Made by a program: the position numbers and the translations under genes. The notes beneath the pieces are model-generated. The model had not been told where the DNA came from. It made no database searches and saw nothing but the letters and a program-made list of their open reading frames with translations. This document shows, piece by piece, positions 1 to 9,341 of a DNA stretch of 64,000 bases. Source of the stretch: Streptomyces sp. 6-11-2 (lineage in GTDB: Bacteria; Actinomycetota; Actinomycetes; Streptomycetales; Streptomycetaceae); contig NZ_BJOR01000001.1 of NCBI RefSeq assembly GCF_006540305.1, positions 2,108,001 through 2,172,000 of the forward strand. The letters are read 5' to 3'. Within the stretch, counting starts at the first letter, position 1. Every line of letters begins with the position of its first letter.

Positions 1-153
1 CTGGCCGTGGACCGCGAGCGGAACGCCGTACGCGGCGACGGGGCGCGGCTGATCTCGCCCGAGGGCGCGCGGACCGCCGTGGCCGTGGTTCCCACGGACG
101 AGGAAATGGAGATCGCCACCCAGACTTACGCACTGGTCGGAAAGGACGGCTGA
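1..153 (+). CDS. ackA: Acetate kinase, C-terminal end (partial)
   Basis: Only the last 50 codons are in the window, and the reading frame is open at the left edge. The translated end contains VVPTDEEMEIATQTY, which matches the C-terminal strand and helix of acetate kinases (E. coli has VIPTNEE at the same place). The enzyme interconverts acetate plus ATP and acetyl phosphate in the cytoplasm, the last step of the Pta-AckA overflow pathway. It lies 108 bp upstream of pyruvate kinase on the same strand, so two steps around acetyl-CoA and pyruvate are adjacent. The assignment rests on a short tail, but the motif is characteristic. Confidence 0.85.
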   Translation: MAVDRERNAVRGDGARLISPEGARTAVAVVPTDEEMEIATQTYALVGKDG

Positions 154-261
154 GCGCGTCCACGGAATTCCGGCCGGCACTCGACTGAGCGCGAAGGCGC
201 CCATTTGTACCTTCCACCAGACGGAATATTCCGGAGCGAAACAAACCGATAGGATCGCCCC

Positions 262-1692
262 ATGCGCCGTTCGAAAATCGTCTGTACTCTCGGCCCAGCG
301 GTCGACTCCCACGAGATGCTCGTCGCCATGATCGAGGCGGGCATGAATGTGGCCCGTTTCAACTTCAGCCACGGAACGCACGCCGAGCACCAGGCACGGT
401 ACGACCGTGTCCGCGCCGCGGCCAAGGAGACCGGCCGGGCCATCGCCGTCCTCGCCGACCTCCAGGGCCCGAAGATCCGGCTGGAGACCTTCGCCGAGGG
501 GCCGGTGGAGCTCGAGCGGGGTGACGAGTTCACCATCACCACCGAGGACGTCCCGGGCGACAAGCACATCTGCGGTACGACGTACAAGGGACTGCCGGCC
601 GACGTCTCGCGCGGCGACCAGGTCCTCATCAACGACGGCAACGTCGAGCTGAAGGTCCTCGACGTCGAGGGCCCGCGGGTGAAGACGATCGTCATCGAGG
701 GCGGCGTCATCTCTGACCACAAGGGCATCAACCTGCCCGGCGCCGCGGTGAACGTGCCCGCGCTGTCCGAGAAGGACGTGGAGGACCTGCGGTTCGCGCT
801 GCGCATGGGCTGCGACATGGTCGCCCTGTCCTTCGTCCGCGACGCCAAGGACGTCTCCGACGTCCACCGGGTCATGGACGAGGAGGGCCAGCGCGTCCCC
901 GTCATCGCGAAGGTGGAGAAGCCGCAGGCGGTGGAGAACATGCAGGACGTCGTGATGGCGTTCGACGGTGTGATGGTGGCCCGTGGCGACCTGGCCGTCG
1001 AGTACCCGCTCGAGAAGGTCCCCATGGTGCAGAAGCGCCTGATCGAGCTGTGCCGGCGCAACGCCAAGCCGGTGATCGTGGCGACCCAGATGATGGAGTC
1101 GATGATCACCAACTCCCGTCCGACCCGCGCCGAGGCCTCCGACGTGGCCAACGCGATCCTGGACGGGGCCGACGCGGTCATGCTGTCGGCCGAGTCGAGC
1201 GTGGGCGCCTACCCGGTCGAGACCGTCAAGACGATGTCGAAGATCGTCAGGGCCGCCGAGGAGGAGCTGCTCTCCAAGGGCCTGCAGCCTCTGGTGCCGG
1301 GCAAGAAGCCGCGTACGCAGGGCGGTTCGGTGGCCCGCGCCGCCTGCGAGATCGCCGACTTCCTGGGCGCCAAGGGCCTGGTGGCCTTCACCCAGTCCGG
1401 CGACACGGCCCGCCGACTGTCCCGCTACCGCGCGGTCCAGCCGATCCTGGCGTTCACCACCGACGAGTCCACCCGCAACCAGCTCGCGCTCAGCTGGGGC
1501 GTGGAGTCGCACGTGGTGCCGTTCGTCAACAGCACCGACGAGATGGTCGACCTGGTCGACCAGGAGCTGGTCAAGCTCAACCGCTTCGCCCCCGGCGACA
1601 CGGTCATCATCACCGCCGGCTCGCCCCCCGGCGTCCCCGGCACCACCAACATGGTCCGCGTCCACCACCTGGGCGGCGGCTCGCGCGACTGA
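262..1692 (+). CDS. pyk: Pyruvate kinase
   Basis: This 476-residue protein is a normal-length pyruvate kinase, which converts phosphoenolpyruvate and ADP to pyruvate and ATP at the end of glycolysis. The N-terminus (RRSKIVCTLGPA) and the MNVARFNFSHG motif are typical. The catalytic stretch VIAKVEKPQ supplies Lys217, with metal ligands Glu219 and the Asp of ARGDL near residue 243. ATQMMESM and MLSAESSVGAYPVE complete the barrel signatures. The B domain lies at roughly residues 71-165 and the C-terminal allosteric domain after about 345. Streptomycetes usually carry two isozymes; the position next to ackA suggests the one called pyk2 in S. coelicolor, but I cannot confirm that from sequence alone. 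No clear Shine-Dalgarno precedes the ATG. Confidence 0.96.
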   Translation: MRRSKIVCTLGPAVDSHEMLVAMIEAGMNVARFNFSHGTHAEHQARYDRVRAAAKETGRAIAVLADLQGPKIRLETFAEGPVELERGDEFTITTEDVPGDKHICGTTYKGLPADVSRGDQVLINDGNVELKVLDVEGPRVKTIVIEGGVISDHKGINLPGAAVNVPALSEKDVEDLRFALRMGCDMVALSFVRDAKDVSDVHRVMDEEGQRVPVIAKVEKPQAVENMQDVVMAFDGVMVARGDLAVEYPLEKVPMVQKRLIELCRRNAKPVIVATQMMESMITNSRPTRAEASDVANAILDGADAVMLSAESSVGAYPVETVKTMSKIVRAAEEELLSKGLQPLVPGKKPRTQGGSVARAACEIADFLGAKGLVAFTQSGDTARRLSRYRAVQPILAFTTDESTRNQLALSWGVESHVVPFVNSTDEMVDLVDQELVKLNRFAPGDTVIITAGSPPGVPGTTNMVRVHHLGGGSRD

Positions 1693-1720
1693 GACCGGCC
1701 GAGCGCACGGTCGATCGGCA

Positions 1721-1766
1721 CACCACTGAGGGCGCCTCCTGCGAACAGGGGGCGCCCTCAGTGGTG
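1721..1766. terminator. Bidirectional terminator after pyk
   Basis: A perfect 16-bp inverted repeat (CACCACTGAGGGCGCC at 1721-1736, its complement at 1751-1766) surrounds a 14-nt loop. It starts 28 nt after the pyk stop and ends 29 nt before the stop of the convergent secreted-protein gene, so it can end transcription from both sides. There is no T-tract, as is common in high-GC actinomycetes. Confidence 0.85.
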
Positions 1767-1795
1767 TCGCGGCTCCCGGGCGGGACTCCGGCGGG

Positions 1796-3169
1796 TCAGC
1801 CGGTGGTGTACACGTGCATTCCGGGGACGTGCAGGTTGCCGCCGAACTGGGCCGCCTGGACCACTTCGACCTTGGTGAAGTAGATCAGCGGGATGTTCAG
1901 CGGCGGAGGGCTGTCCGGACTGAAGCAGACCGGGAGCAACCCGAACAGGTTGCCGCAGATGCTCTCGGTGTACATCACCGTGTCGCCGCCGCGGATCGTC
2001 GACGTCGAGCCCTTGGCGGCCTGCACGTGGTAGGTCTTGCCGGCCTGCTTGTCCTTCACCGTCTGGTGCAGGTCGCCGATGTCGGTGCCATCCGAAATGA
2101 CGTACTTCAGCACCTTCTTGACGTGTCCGCCGGCCGTGCGGACCTCCACGATGCCCTGGTAGTCGGCGCCCTTCAGCAGCAGCGAACTGGCGTTCAGGTA
2201 CCAGGGGTCGTCGGCCAGCAGCACCTTGTTGTCCACGCCGCCCACGGCGTCGGTGGCGGCCGGGCAGTTCTCCGGGTCCGTCGTGGAACTCGCCGACGGG
2301 CTGGGCGAGTCCGTCGCCGCGTCGGCCGCGTCACCGGCCGCCTCGCCGGCTGTGTCCTTGACGCCCTCGACGGCCTTCCCGGCCTCCCCGGCCGTCCCGG
2401 AGACCGCGCCGGTCGCGTCCTTCACGGTGTCCTTCACGGTGTCCTTGACCGTGTCGGTGACCTTCTGGGCCGTGTCCTCGACCGTGTCGGCAGCGTCGTC
2501 GCCGGCGTCCCCGGCCCCGCCCGCCGAAGGCGTGGCGGAGGCGGACGGGGTGACCCCGGAGTCCGCGGAGGCCTGCTTGCCGCCGGTGAGGACGCCTCCG
2601 AGCGCGTCACCGATGGTCCCCAGCAGACCGCCGCCGCCCGCGGACGCCGACGGGGCCGCCGTGGCGGCGCCTCCCGTGCCCGAACCGCCCGGCTTGCTCT
2701 GCGAGGCGGTGGAGTCGGGCTTGGGCGCGGCCTTGTCACCGGAAGCCGGATCCGGCGAGGGGGACGTGTGCGAGGAGTCCTCGTCCCCCTTGCCGTCCTG
2801 GTCCCCCTGCCCGTTCTGGTCCACCGGGTCCGTGGAGGACGTGGCCGAGGGGGCCGGCTGCGCGCCGGCGTCCTCGCCGTCCTCCGCGGGGTCACCGGCG
2901 CTCGCGGAGGCGGACGGCGCCGGCGAGGCCGAGGCCTTGTCCTGGGAGCCGTCCAGCGCCGCGACACAGTCCTTGTACTCGTCGGCCGTCAGGCTCTTGG
3001 CGGACGGCGTCGCCGCGTTGTTGTCGGCGACGGCGTGGGTCGATGTGAAGCCCATCCCCATGAGGACCGCCGTCGGCATCGCCGCCATGGCTATCGCCCT
3101 GCCGGCCGGCATGTGGAACCTGGTGAACAGCGGCTTCTTGGGTGCCGCGTGACGCGGCCCGGTTCTCAC
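1796..3169 (-). CDS. Secreted low-complexity protein of unknown function
   Basis: I do not recognise a named family. The chosen GTG start (VRTGPRHAAPKK) has GGAGGAG a few bases upstream and gives 457 residues. Residues about 20-48 form a signal peptide ending near THAVA. A mature N-terminal motif LTADEYKDCVAAL follows, then about 230 residues rich in Ala, Ser, Pro, Asp and Gly, including KDTVKDTVKD-type repeats that could form an amphipathic helix. The last 170 residues (from about PENCPAATDAV) look like a folded beta-rich domain with paired cysteines. It is the last gene of a probable operon with the DUF6114 membrane protein (37-bp gap) and the DUF6230 protein. A surface role at the membrane or wall is inference. 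Confidence 0.7.
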   Translation of the reverse strand: MRTGPRHAAPKKPLFTRFHMPAGRAIAMAAMPTAVLMGMGFTSTHAVADNNAATPSAKSLTADEYKDCVAALDGSQDKASASPAPSASASAGDPAEDGEDAGAQPAPSATSSTDPVDQNGQGDQDGKGDEDSSHTSPSPDPASGDKAAPKPDSTASQSKPGGSGTGGAATAAPSASAGGGGLLGTIGDALGGVLTGGKQASADSGVTPSASATPSAGGAGDAGDDAADTVEDTAQKVTDTVKDTVKDTVKDATGAVSGTAGEAGKAVEGVKDTAGEAAGDAADAATDSPSPSASSTTDPENCPAATDAVGGVDNKVLLADDPWYLNASSLLLKGADYQGIVEVRTAGGHVKKVLKYVISDGTDIGDLHQTVKDKQAGKTYHVQAAKGSTSTIRGGDTVMYTESICGNLFGLLPVCFSPDSPPPLNIPLIYFTKVEVVQAAQFGGNLHVPGMHVYTTG

Positions 3170-3206
3170 ACGGGACTCCTCCACTCCCGTCCCGTGAGTC
3201 ACCTCG

Positions 3207-3818
3207 TCAGCCGGCACTTTGCCTCCCGTTCGCCCCGTTGGCCGGGCTCGTTCCTGACAGGTCGTTCTCCCCCAGTGCCTCGAAGGCCTGGGAGGGACCC
3301 CCACCGCTCGCCGGGTCCACCGCGGGACCGGCCGGCATCGGGCCGTCCGCCACCGGGCCGGGCGCGGCCTCGGGGGCGCCGCCCCGTACCGGGCCGGCCT
3401 GCCCGGCGTCCTCCCGCGCGGGCGGTACGCCCTCCGCCCACGCCACGGCCATCGCGCCACCGATGAGCGCGAGTAGGAAGCCCAGGACGAAGCCGCCGAA
3501 GTTGGACACGGGGATGGACACCAGCGCCAGCAGGATCGCCGCGACACCCGCGAACACCCGGATGTGCTTCTGGAACCAGAGGCTGATGCCGAGGACGACG
3601 AGCAGCACGCCGATGATCAGAGACCCGGCCCCCGCGGTGGTGGCCATCGCCAGCGTCAGATGGCCGAGCTGGAGGTGGGCGTACGGGAAGTACATGATCG
3701 GAAAGCCGCCGAGCAGGACGAACAGACCGGCCCAGAACGGACGCGTGCCCCGCCAGGCGCGGAACTGCAGCCTCCGGCGGGTGAACTGGCCGGTTACGGC
3801 AGGAGTCTCGGCGCTCAT
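3207..3818 (-). CDS. DUF6114-family membrane protein
   Basis: The 203-residue protein has a short cytoplasmic N-terminus (FTRRRLQFRAWRGTRPFW), then four hydrophobic helices between about residues 27 and 130, including a FVLLGGFPIMYFPYAHLQLG hairpin. A hydrophilic tail of about 70 residues rich in Ala, Gly and Pro follows. This pattern matches the small actinobacterial DUF6114 family, whose genes commonly sit beside DUF6230 genes, as here. The function is unknown. The pairing suggests that it anchors or exports the neighbouring secreted proteins, but that is inference. The tail is probably disordered. Confidence 0.8.
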   Translation of the reverse strand: MSAETPAVTGQFTRRRLQFRAWRGTRPFWAGLFVLLGGFPIMYFPYAHLQLGHLTLAMATTAGAGSLIIGVLLVVLGISLWFQKHIRVFAGVAAILLALVSIPVSNFGGFVLGFLLALIGGAMAVAWAEGVPPAREDAGQAGPVRGGAPEAAPGPVADGPMPAGPAVDPASGGGPSQAFEALGENDLSGTSPANGANGRQSAG

Positions 3819-3949
3819 GGAAAACAGCTCCCTGGTGCGGCGTTGCTGTGATGAGGGTGGTGCTTGGTCGGTGTGGGGGGTGTGTGAAGAGCTGGTGGAA
3901 GGTGGAACGGGCGGGGGCGCCGTCGGCTCCCCCGCCCGTCACCGAGTGC

Positions 3950-4591
3950 CTAGTAGCACTCCTTGGTACCTGTCGCCAGCGACATGCTGAGTCCGCTGAG
4001 CTTGAAGGTTCCGGCAGTCGTCGCCCACGCCGTCTGCTTCACGCCGGTCAGCGTGGCCGAGTCGGCCTGCTGAGCGAACCCGAAGGGGTTGGTCTGCTTG
4101 TTCGCGACCTCGCCCGGCTTGATGCCGGGACCCTTGACGGCGTCCTTCGCCGCAACACCGATGTCGATGTTGTTGAACGTGGCGTCGGCCTTGAGGTCGG
4201 CGACGTCGATGTAGAGGTTCTCGGCCTCGACCGGCGTCCTGCCGCCGCCCGCCTTCAGCAGCAGGCTCACGTTGCCGAAGGGCGTCTCGGTGACGACCGA
4301 CTGGCACAGGTTGTTGATCGTGGCCGTCCTGAACGCCGAGACCGCGACCGGGTGGTGCTCGTCCTTGCTGCCGTCGAGGCTCTTCCCCGAGTCGATCGCG
4401 CCGTACTGGGCGAACCCCTTGCCCTCCAGCCTGTCGGCCGTCACCTTGAACGACTGACCGGACACGCTGAACGACGCGGCGAGGGCACCCTGAGCCAGGG
4501 CCACGCCTATCGCCGCCGTCGCGGCCACGCTGGGCACCATGACCACAGCGAACCGCTTCCATCTGGTCCCGCCACGCACTTGGGACTCCAT
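3950..4591 (-). CDS. DUF6230-family secreted protein
   Basis: The ATG at 4591 follows GGAGGAAAT closely and gives 213 residues, so the longer upstream start is not needed. Residues 1-40 form a signal or anchor segment (RWKRFAVVMVPSVAATAAIGVALAQGALA), and the rest is predicted beta-rich, ending ...TKECY. Relatives in streptomycetes belong to DUF6230 and were once misnamed cholesterol esterase; I see no catalytic triad or lipase motif that would support an enzyme. It is the first gene of a three-gene minus-strand set with the DUF6114 membrane protein (131-bp gap) and the large secreted protein. The function is unknown. Confidence 0.8.
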   Translation of the reverse strand: MESQVRGGTRWKRFAVVMVPSVAATAAIGVALAQGALAASFSVSGQSFKVTADRLEGKGFAQYGAIDSGKSLDGSKDEHHPVAVSAFRTATINNLCQSVVTETPFGNVSLLLKAGGGRTPVEAENLYIDVADLKADATFNNIDIGVAAKDAVKGPGIKPGEVANKQTNPFGFAQQADSATLTGVKQTAWATTAGTFKLSGLSMSLATGTKECY

Positions 4592-5237
4592 ATTTCCTCC
4601 TTCTCGGACGTACATCTCCTGGCCCGGCTCACCACCGGCCGGCGGCTCGGCCGGGCAGGGATGGGAGAAGTGCTACGTCCTCGGGAAGGAGAGCGCCCGC
4701 GCTCGGTGGCGCCAACCGCGCCCGAATCACCGGCGATCACCCCCGAGCGACAACCACTGGTCGCGCCTGACACGCATCACGCACAACCCTGCTGGACAGG
4801 CTTCGCCAGCCGGCGAAGACCCCCCTGCCCCAAGGGACGACGCCACTGCCGCCGGCCCTGCTCGGTGGGGACCCAGGCACCCCATGACCCGACCGGTTGC
4901 CGGGGTACGGGGACGGACCGAGCGTCGCCGATCGTGGTGCATTCTCGCCGCCCGCACAAGGGGGTTCGTTACTCGCTAGTAACGGCTGGATAACCGGGAC
5001 ACGACTCACCGGTTCCGAACGGCAACACTCGGTGGTAACAAAGGGCAGAACAAAACGGTTCACCTCTGGACGGATCCGGGCGGAACCACACCCTCGATTT
5101 ACTGCCAGTAACAGCGGCCGCGATTACCAAGTTTCGGTAAAGCGCGGCCGCACTGACGGCTCCTCGGCCAATCTTTCACTCGGGCATCACATGCCGTGGC
5201 GTTTAACGACTGGTCAGCACAAGAGGGTTGGCCCGGA
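4592..5237. other. 646-bp gap: DUF6230 promoter region and trx 3' region
   Basis: No convincing gene lies here. The stretch must hold the promoter of the DUF6230 gene and the 3' end of the thioredoxin-like transcript. It contains several short inverted repeats: GTTACT-cgct-AGTAAC at 4968-4983, TTACT-gcc-AGTAA at 5099-5111, and TTACC/GGTAA at 5124-5140 nested inside GCGGCCGCG/CGCGGCCGC arms. Its AT content in 4960-5140 is higher than that of its neighbours, which fits a regulatory region. Confidence 0.6.
5114..5151 (-). terminator. Probable terminator downstream of the trx-like gene
   Basis: The outer arms GCGGCCGCG (5114-5122) and CGCGGCCGC (5143-5151) and the inner arms TTACC and GGTAA form a long stem with a small internal bulge and a 7-nt loop. 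It lies 87 nt past the stop of the minus-strand thioredoxin-like gene. It could equally be an operator, since a related TTACT/AGTAA dyad is only 3 nt away. Confidence 0.45.
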
Positions 5238-6209
5238 TCAGAACAACGCCCTCGCCAACGCCCGACGCGCCCCCGTCACTCGCGGGTCCTCGGCGCCGAC
5301 GACCTCGAAGAGCTCCAGCAGCCTCAGCCGCACCGCGTCCCGGTCCTCACCGGCGGTGCGCCGCACGGTGTCGATGAGCCGGCTGAAGGCGTCCTCCACG
5401 TGACCGCCCACCAGATCCAGGTCGGCGGCGGCGATCTGCGCCTGTACGTCGGCAGGCTTCCCGGCCGCCTCCTTGCGCACCCGCTGCGGGTCGAGGTCCT
5501 GCACCCGCTGAAGCAACTCGGCCTGCGCCAGGCCGAGTTTGGCCTCCGGGTTGGCCGGGTCGTCGGCCAGTACGTTCTTGTACGCCTGCACCGCGCCGCC
5601 CAGGTCGCCGGCGTCCAGGGCCTGCGAGGCCGCGTTCAGCAGCGCTTCGTACGGGCCGACCGGGGCCTGCTGAGCCGTCTGTGCGCCCGCCTCGGCGTCC
5701 GGGTCGACGGTCAGTCCGGTCAGTCCGAACCGCTCCTCGGCGACCTGCACCAACTGGTCCAGCGTCTGCCGGATCTGCTCCTCGCCCGCCGCCCCCTGGA
5801 ACAGGGGCAGGGCCTGGCCCGCGACCACCGCGAAGACCGCGGGGATCCCCTGGACGCCGAACTGCTGCATCAGCAACTGGTTGGCGTCGACGCCGATCTT
5901 GGCGAGGAGGAAGCGCCCGTTGTACTCGACGGCCAGTCGCTCCAGGACCGGGCTCAGCTGCTTGCAGGGCTGACACCACTCGGCCCAGAAGTCGATGACG
6001 ACGGGCACCTCGGCCGACCGCTGGAGGACATCGCGCTCGAAAGTGGCTTCGTCGACGTCGATGACGAGATCGGCCGGGGAGACCGCCCCCGCGCCGCCCT
6101 CCCTGGCCGCTTGGGCGCGCGCCTGTTCCGCCTTCGCCTTGGCCTCCTGGGCCGCCTTCACCGCGGCGAGGTCGACGACTCCGCTCATGGACATGTTCCG
6201 TGGCTGCAT
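5238..6209 (-). CDS. Thioredoxin-domain TPR protein (YbbN/CnoX-like co-chaperone)
   Basis: The 323-residue protein begins with a charged helix (residues 12-40), followed by a thioredoxin fold at about 48-155. The active site is WAEWCQPCK with Cys79 and Cys82, and the cis-proline loop is GIPAVF. The C-terminal half (about 185-323) is helical with TPR-like repeats (ALDAGDLGGAVQAYKNVLADDPANPEAKLGLAQAE). This arrangement is that of YbbN/CnoX, which protects proteins during oxidative or chlorine stress and passes them to chaperones. GGGGGAGGA upstream of the ATG supports the start. Retention of both cysteines implies redox activity, unlike E. coli CnoX, which lacks the standard pair. Confidence 0.88.
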   Translation of the reverse strand: MQPRNMSMSGVVDLAAVKAAQEAKAKAEQARAQAAREGGAGAVSPADLVIDVDEATFERDVLQRSAEVPVVIDFWAEWCQPCKQLSPVLERLAVEYNGRFLLAKIGVDANQLLMQQFGVQGIPAVFAVVAGQALPLFQGAAGEEQIRQTLDQLVQVAEERFGLTGLTVDPDAEAGAQTAQQAPVGPYEALLNAASQALDAGDLGGAVQAYKNVLADDPANPEAKLGLAQAELLQRVQDLDPQRVRKEAAGKPADVQAQIAAADLDLVGGHVEDAFSRLIDTVRRTAGEDRDAVRLRLLELFEVVGAEDPRVTGARRALARALF

Positions 6210-6333
6210 GCGTCCATCCTCCCCCGTTCTGCCCGCCTGAGTGAAAACCGCCGGGAAAGCCGTACTGCGCCGGGCGCCCGGTCCCCACCTGACACCCTGT
6301 GGTCATCGCTCGGACACGGGCTCGCGCCCGTGT

Positions 6334-6355
6334 TTCGCTACGACCCGTAGCGTAA
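6334..6355. promoter_or_regulatory. Candidate operator upstream of the TetR gene
   Basis: An inverted repeat CGCTAC-GACCC-GTAGCG (6336-6352) is flanked by TT and AA, so the symmetry reaches about 8 of 9 positions per arm. It lies 93 bp before the TetR start in the divergent gap with the thioredoxin-like gene. TetR regulators often bind such dyads in their own promoter. This is a candidate only. Confidence 0.4.
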
Positions 6356-6447
6356 TGGCAGCGGACGCCCGCGCGGAAGCACACCGTGGTGATCTCTCTC
6401 ACGACCGGACAGGAACCACTCGTTTTCGGTCCGGTTATGGTCATGGG

Positions 6448-7065
6448 ATGCAGAGCCGCACCCCCGCCGCCCGCGCCGGCCGGCCGCGCAGCGCCGCCGC
6501 GGACGCGGCGATCCTGGCCGCCACCCGGGCGGCGCTGGTGGAGCTGGGCTGGTCCCGGCTCACCCTGGGGGACGTGGCCACCCGGGCCGGGGTCGCGAAG
6601 ACGACGCTGTACCGCCGCTGGGCGGGCAAGAACGAACTCGTCGTCGACGCCGTCGCCGAGCTCTTCGACGAACTCCGCCTCCCCGACCGCGGCAGCCTCG
6701 CCGCCGACATCGAGGGCGTGGTTCTGCAGTTCGCGGCGATCCTGGCCCGGCCCGAGGCCAGGAGCGGGCTGATGGCCGTGGTCGCCGAGTCGACGCGCGA
6801 CGAGGCCCTGCGCGAACGCATCCGCACCTCGATCGTGGACCGCCAGAAGCGCCTGGTCCTGGAGGGCCGCGCCCGCGCCCAGACCCGGGGCGAACTCCCC
6901 CCGGAACCGGACCCGGAGGAAGCCGCCCGCACGGTCGGCCTGATCTTCGACATCGTCGCGGGCGCGGTGGTGCACCGCACCCTGGTCAGCGCCGAACCGG
7001 CGGACGAGGAATGGGTGCGCGGCTTGACCCGGGTTCTTCTGACCGGGCTCGCGGCGGACGGCTGA
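6448..7065 (+). CDS. TetR-family transcriptional regulator
   Basis: The ATG at 6448 gives 205 residues, a standard TetR length. The N-terminal HTH covers about residues 17-63, with LTLGDVATRAGVAKTTLYRRWAGKNELVVDAV as the recognition region, the most conserved TetR motif. The C-terminal domain (about 70-205) binds an unknown ligand and mediates dimerisation. The gene is convergent with isobutyryl-CoA mutase and divergent from the thioredoxin-like gene. A dyad at 6334-6355 may be its own operator. Control of icmA by this protein is possible but not shown by the sequence. The upstream extension of the frame to 6241 reads like non-coding DNA. Confidence 0.88.
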   Translation: MQSRTPAARAGRPRSAAADAAILAATRAALVELGWSRLTLGDVATRAGVAKTTLYRRWAGKNELVVDAVAELFDELRLPDRGSLAADIEGVVLQFAAILARPEARSGLMAVVAESTRDEALRERIRTSIVDRQKRLVLEGRARAQTRGELPPEPDPEEAARTVGLIFDIVAGAVVHRTLVSAEPADEEWVRGLTRVLLTGLAADG

Positions 7066-7072
7066 CAGAGGC

Positions 7073-7099
7073 GCCGGGGCAGGACGAGCCCGCCCCGGC
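7073..7099. terminator. Terminator between tetR and icmA
   Basis: The inverted repeat GCCGGGGC (7073-7080) / GCCCCGGC (7092-7099) has an 11-nt loop and sits in the 49-bp gap between two convergent genes, so it can serve both. Confidence 0.6.
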
Positions 7100-7114
7100 T
7101 CCGGTTCCGAGCCC

Positions 7115-8815
<1,701 letters not shown>

Positions 8816-8822
8816 ACCCTCG

Positions 8823-8852
8823 AATTTACTAGGACGTCCAAGTAAATGTCGA
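8823..8852 (-). promoter_or_regulatory. icmA promoter with palindromic operator
   Basis: Reading the minus strand, a -35-like TCGACA (8852-8847), an 18-bp spacer and a -10-like TAAATT (8828-8823) end 7 nt before the icmA ATG. Between and across them lies a near-perfect 24-bp palindrome (8824-8847) with half-site ATTTACT, core GGACGTCC and mirror AGTAAAT; only one position per arm is asymmetric. A protein bound there would block the promoter, so this looks like a repressor site. No good Shine-Dalgarno is present, so translation probably begins at a leaderless end. Confidence 0.7.
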
Positions 8853-8859
8853 CGGCTGA

Positions 8860-8884
8860 CCGCCGTACGGGTTCCGTACGGCGG
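8860..8884 (-). terminator. Terminator of the DUF3817 gene upstream of icmA
   Basis: A perfect 11-bp stem CCGCCGTACGG / CCGTACGGCGG with a GTT loop lies 10 nt after the stop of the minus-strand DUF3817 gene and just before the icmA promoter, insulating icmA from read-through. Confidence 0.75.
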
Positions 8885-8894
8885 TGGCGCGTGC

Positions 8895-9239
8895 TCAGGC
8901 CTTGGCGACCGCGGGGGCCTCGTCCTGCGCGGCGAGCCGGGACTCCAGCTCGCGGCTGACCCTGCGCTCGACGAAGAAGGCGGCGGTCGGGATGGTCCCC
9001 GCGAGGAGCACCCACAGCTGCTTGGCGACCGGCCACTTGGCCTTGGAGCCCAGGTCGAAGGCGAACACCAGGTACACGACGTACAGCCAGCCGTGCGCGA
9101 TGCCGACGACGCTCGTGAAGCCCGCCGCGCCGTTGATGCCGAGCACGTACTTGGCGATCACGCCGAGAGTCAGCAGGACCAGCAGCACACCGGTGACGTA
9201 GGCCATGACCCGGTAGCGGGTCAGCACGCTTCGTTTCAT
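8895..9239 (-). CDS. DUF3817 integral membrane protein (first copy)
   Basis: The protein has 114 residues from the ATG at 9239; a GTG at 9257 in the same frame would add six. It has three membrane helices (about 12-35, 45-70, 78-97) and ends with the cytoplasmic motif FFVERRVSRELESRL. The layout and the motif IAHGWLYVVYLVFAFDLGSKAKWP are those of the small actinobacterial DUF3817 family. The function is unknown. A paralogue lies at 12704-13048 with the same KW...TaaFFvERR ending. It sits between icmA and a MarR regulator, separated from icmA by its own terminator. Confidence 0.8.
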   Translation of the reverse strand: MKRSVLTRYRVMAYVTGVLLVLLTLGVIAKYVLGINGAAGFTSVVGIAHGWLYVVYLVFAFDLGSKAKWPVAKQLWVLLAGTIPTAAFFVERRVSRELESRLAAQDEAPAVAKA

Positions 9240-9341
9240 GGGGACGAGCGTAACCACCTGTTCCGGGAGATCTTGCCCCGGGTGGCCCTGCCCGCGGCGG
9301 TCCGTGCCCCGGCCCCTCAGTCCTCGTGCGGGCCGTGCGCG

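Noticed and set aside
3950..4591. Cholesterol esterase annotation for the DUF6230 protein
   Set aside because: No GxSxG or catalytic triad pattern; the protein is a small secreted beta-rich family.
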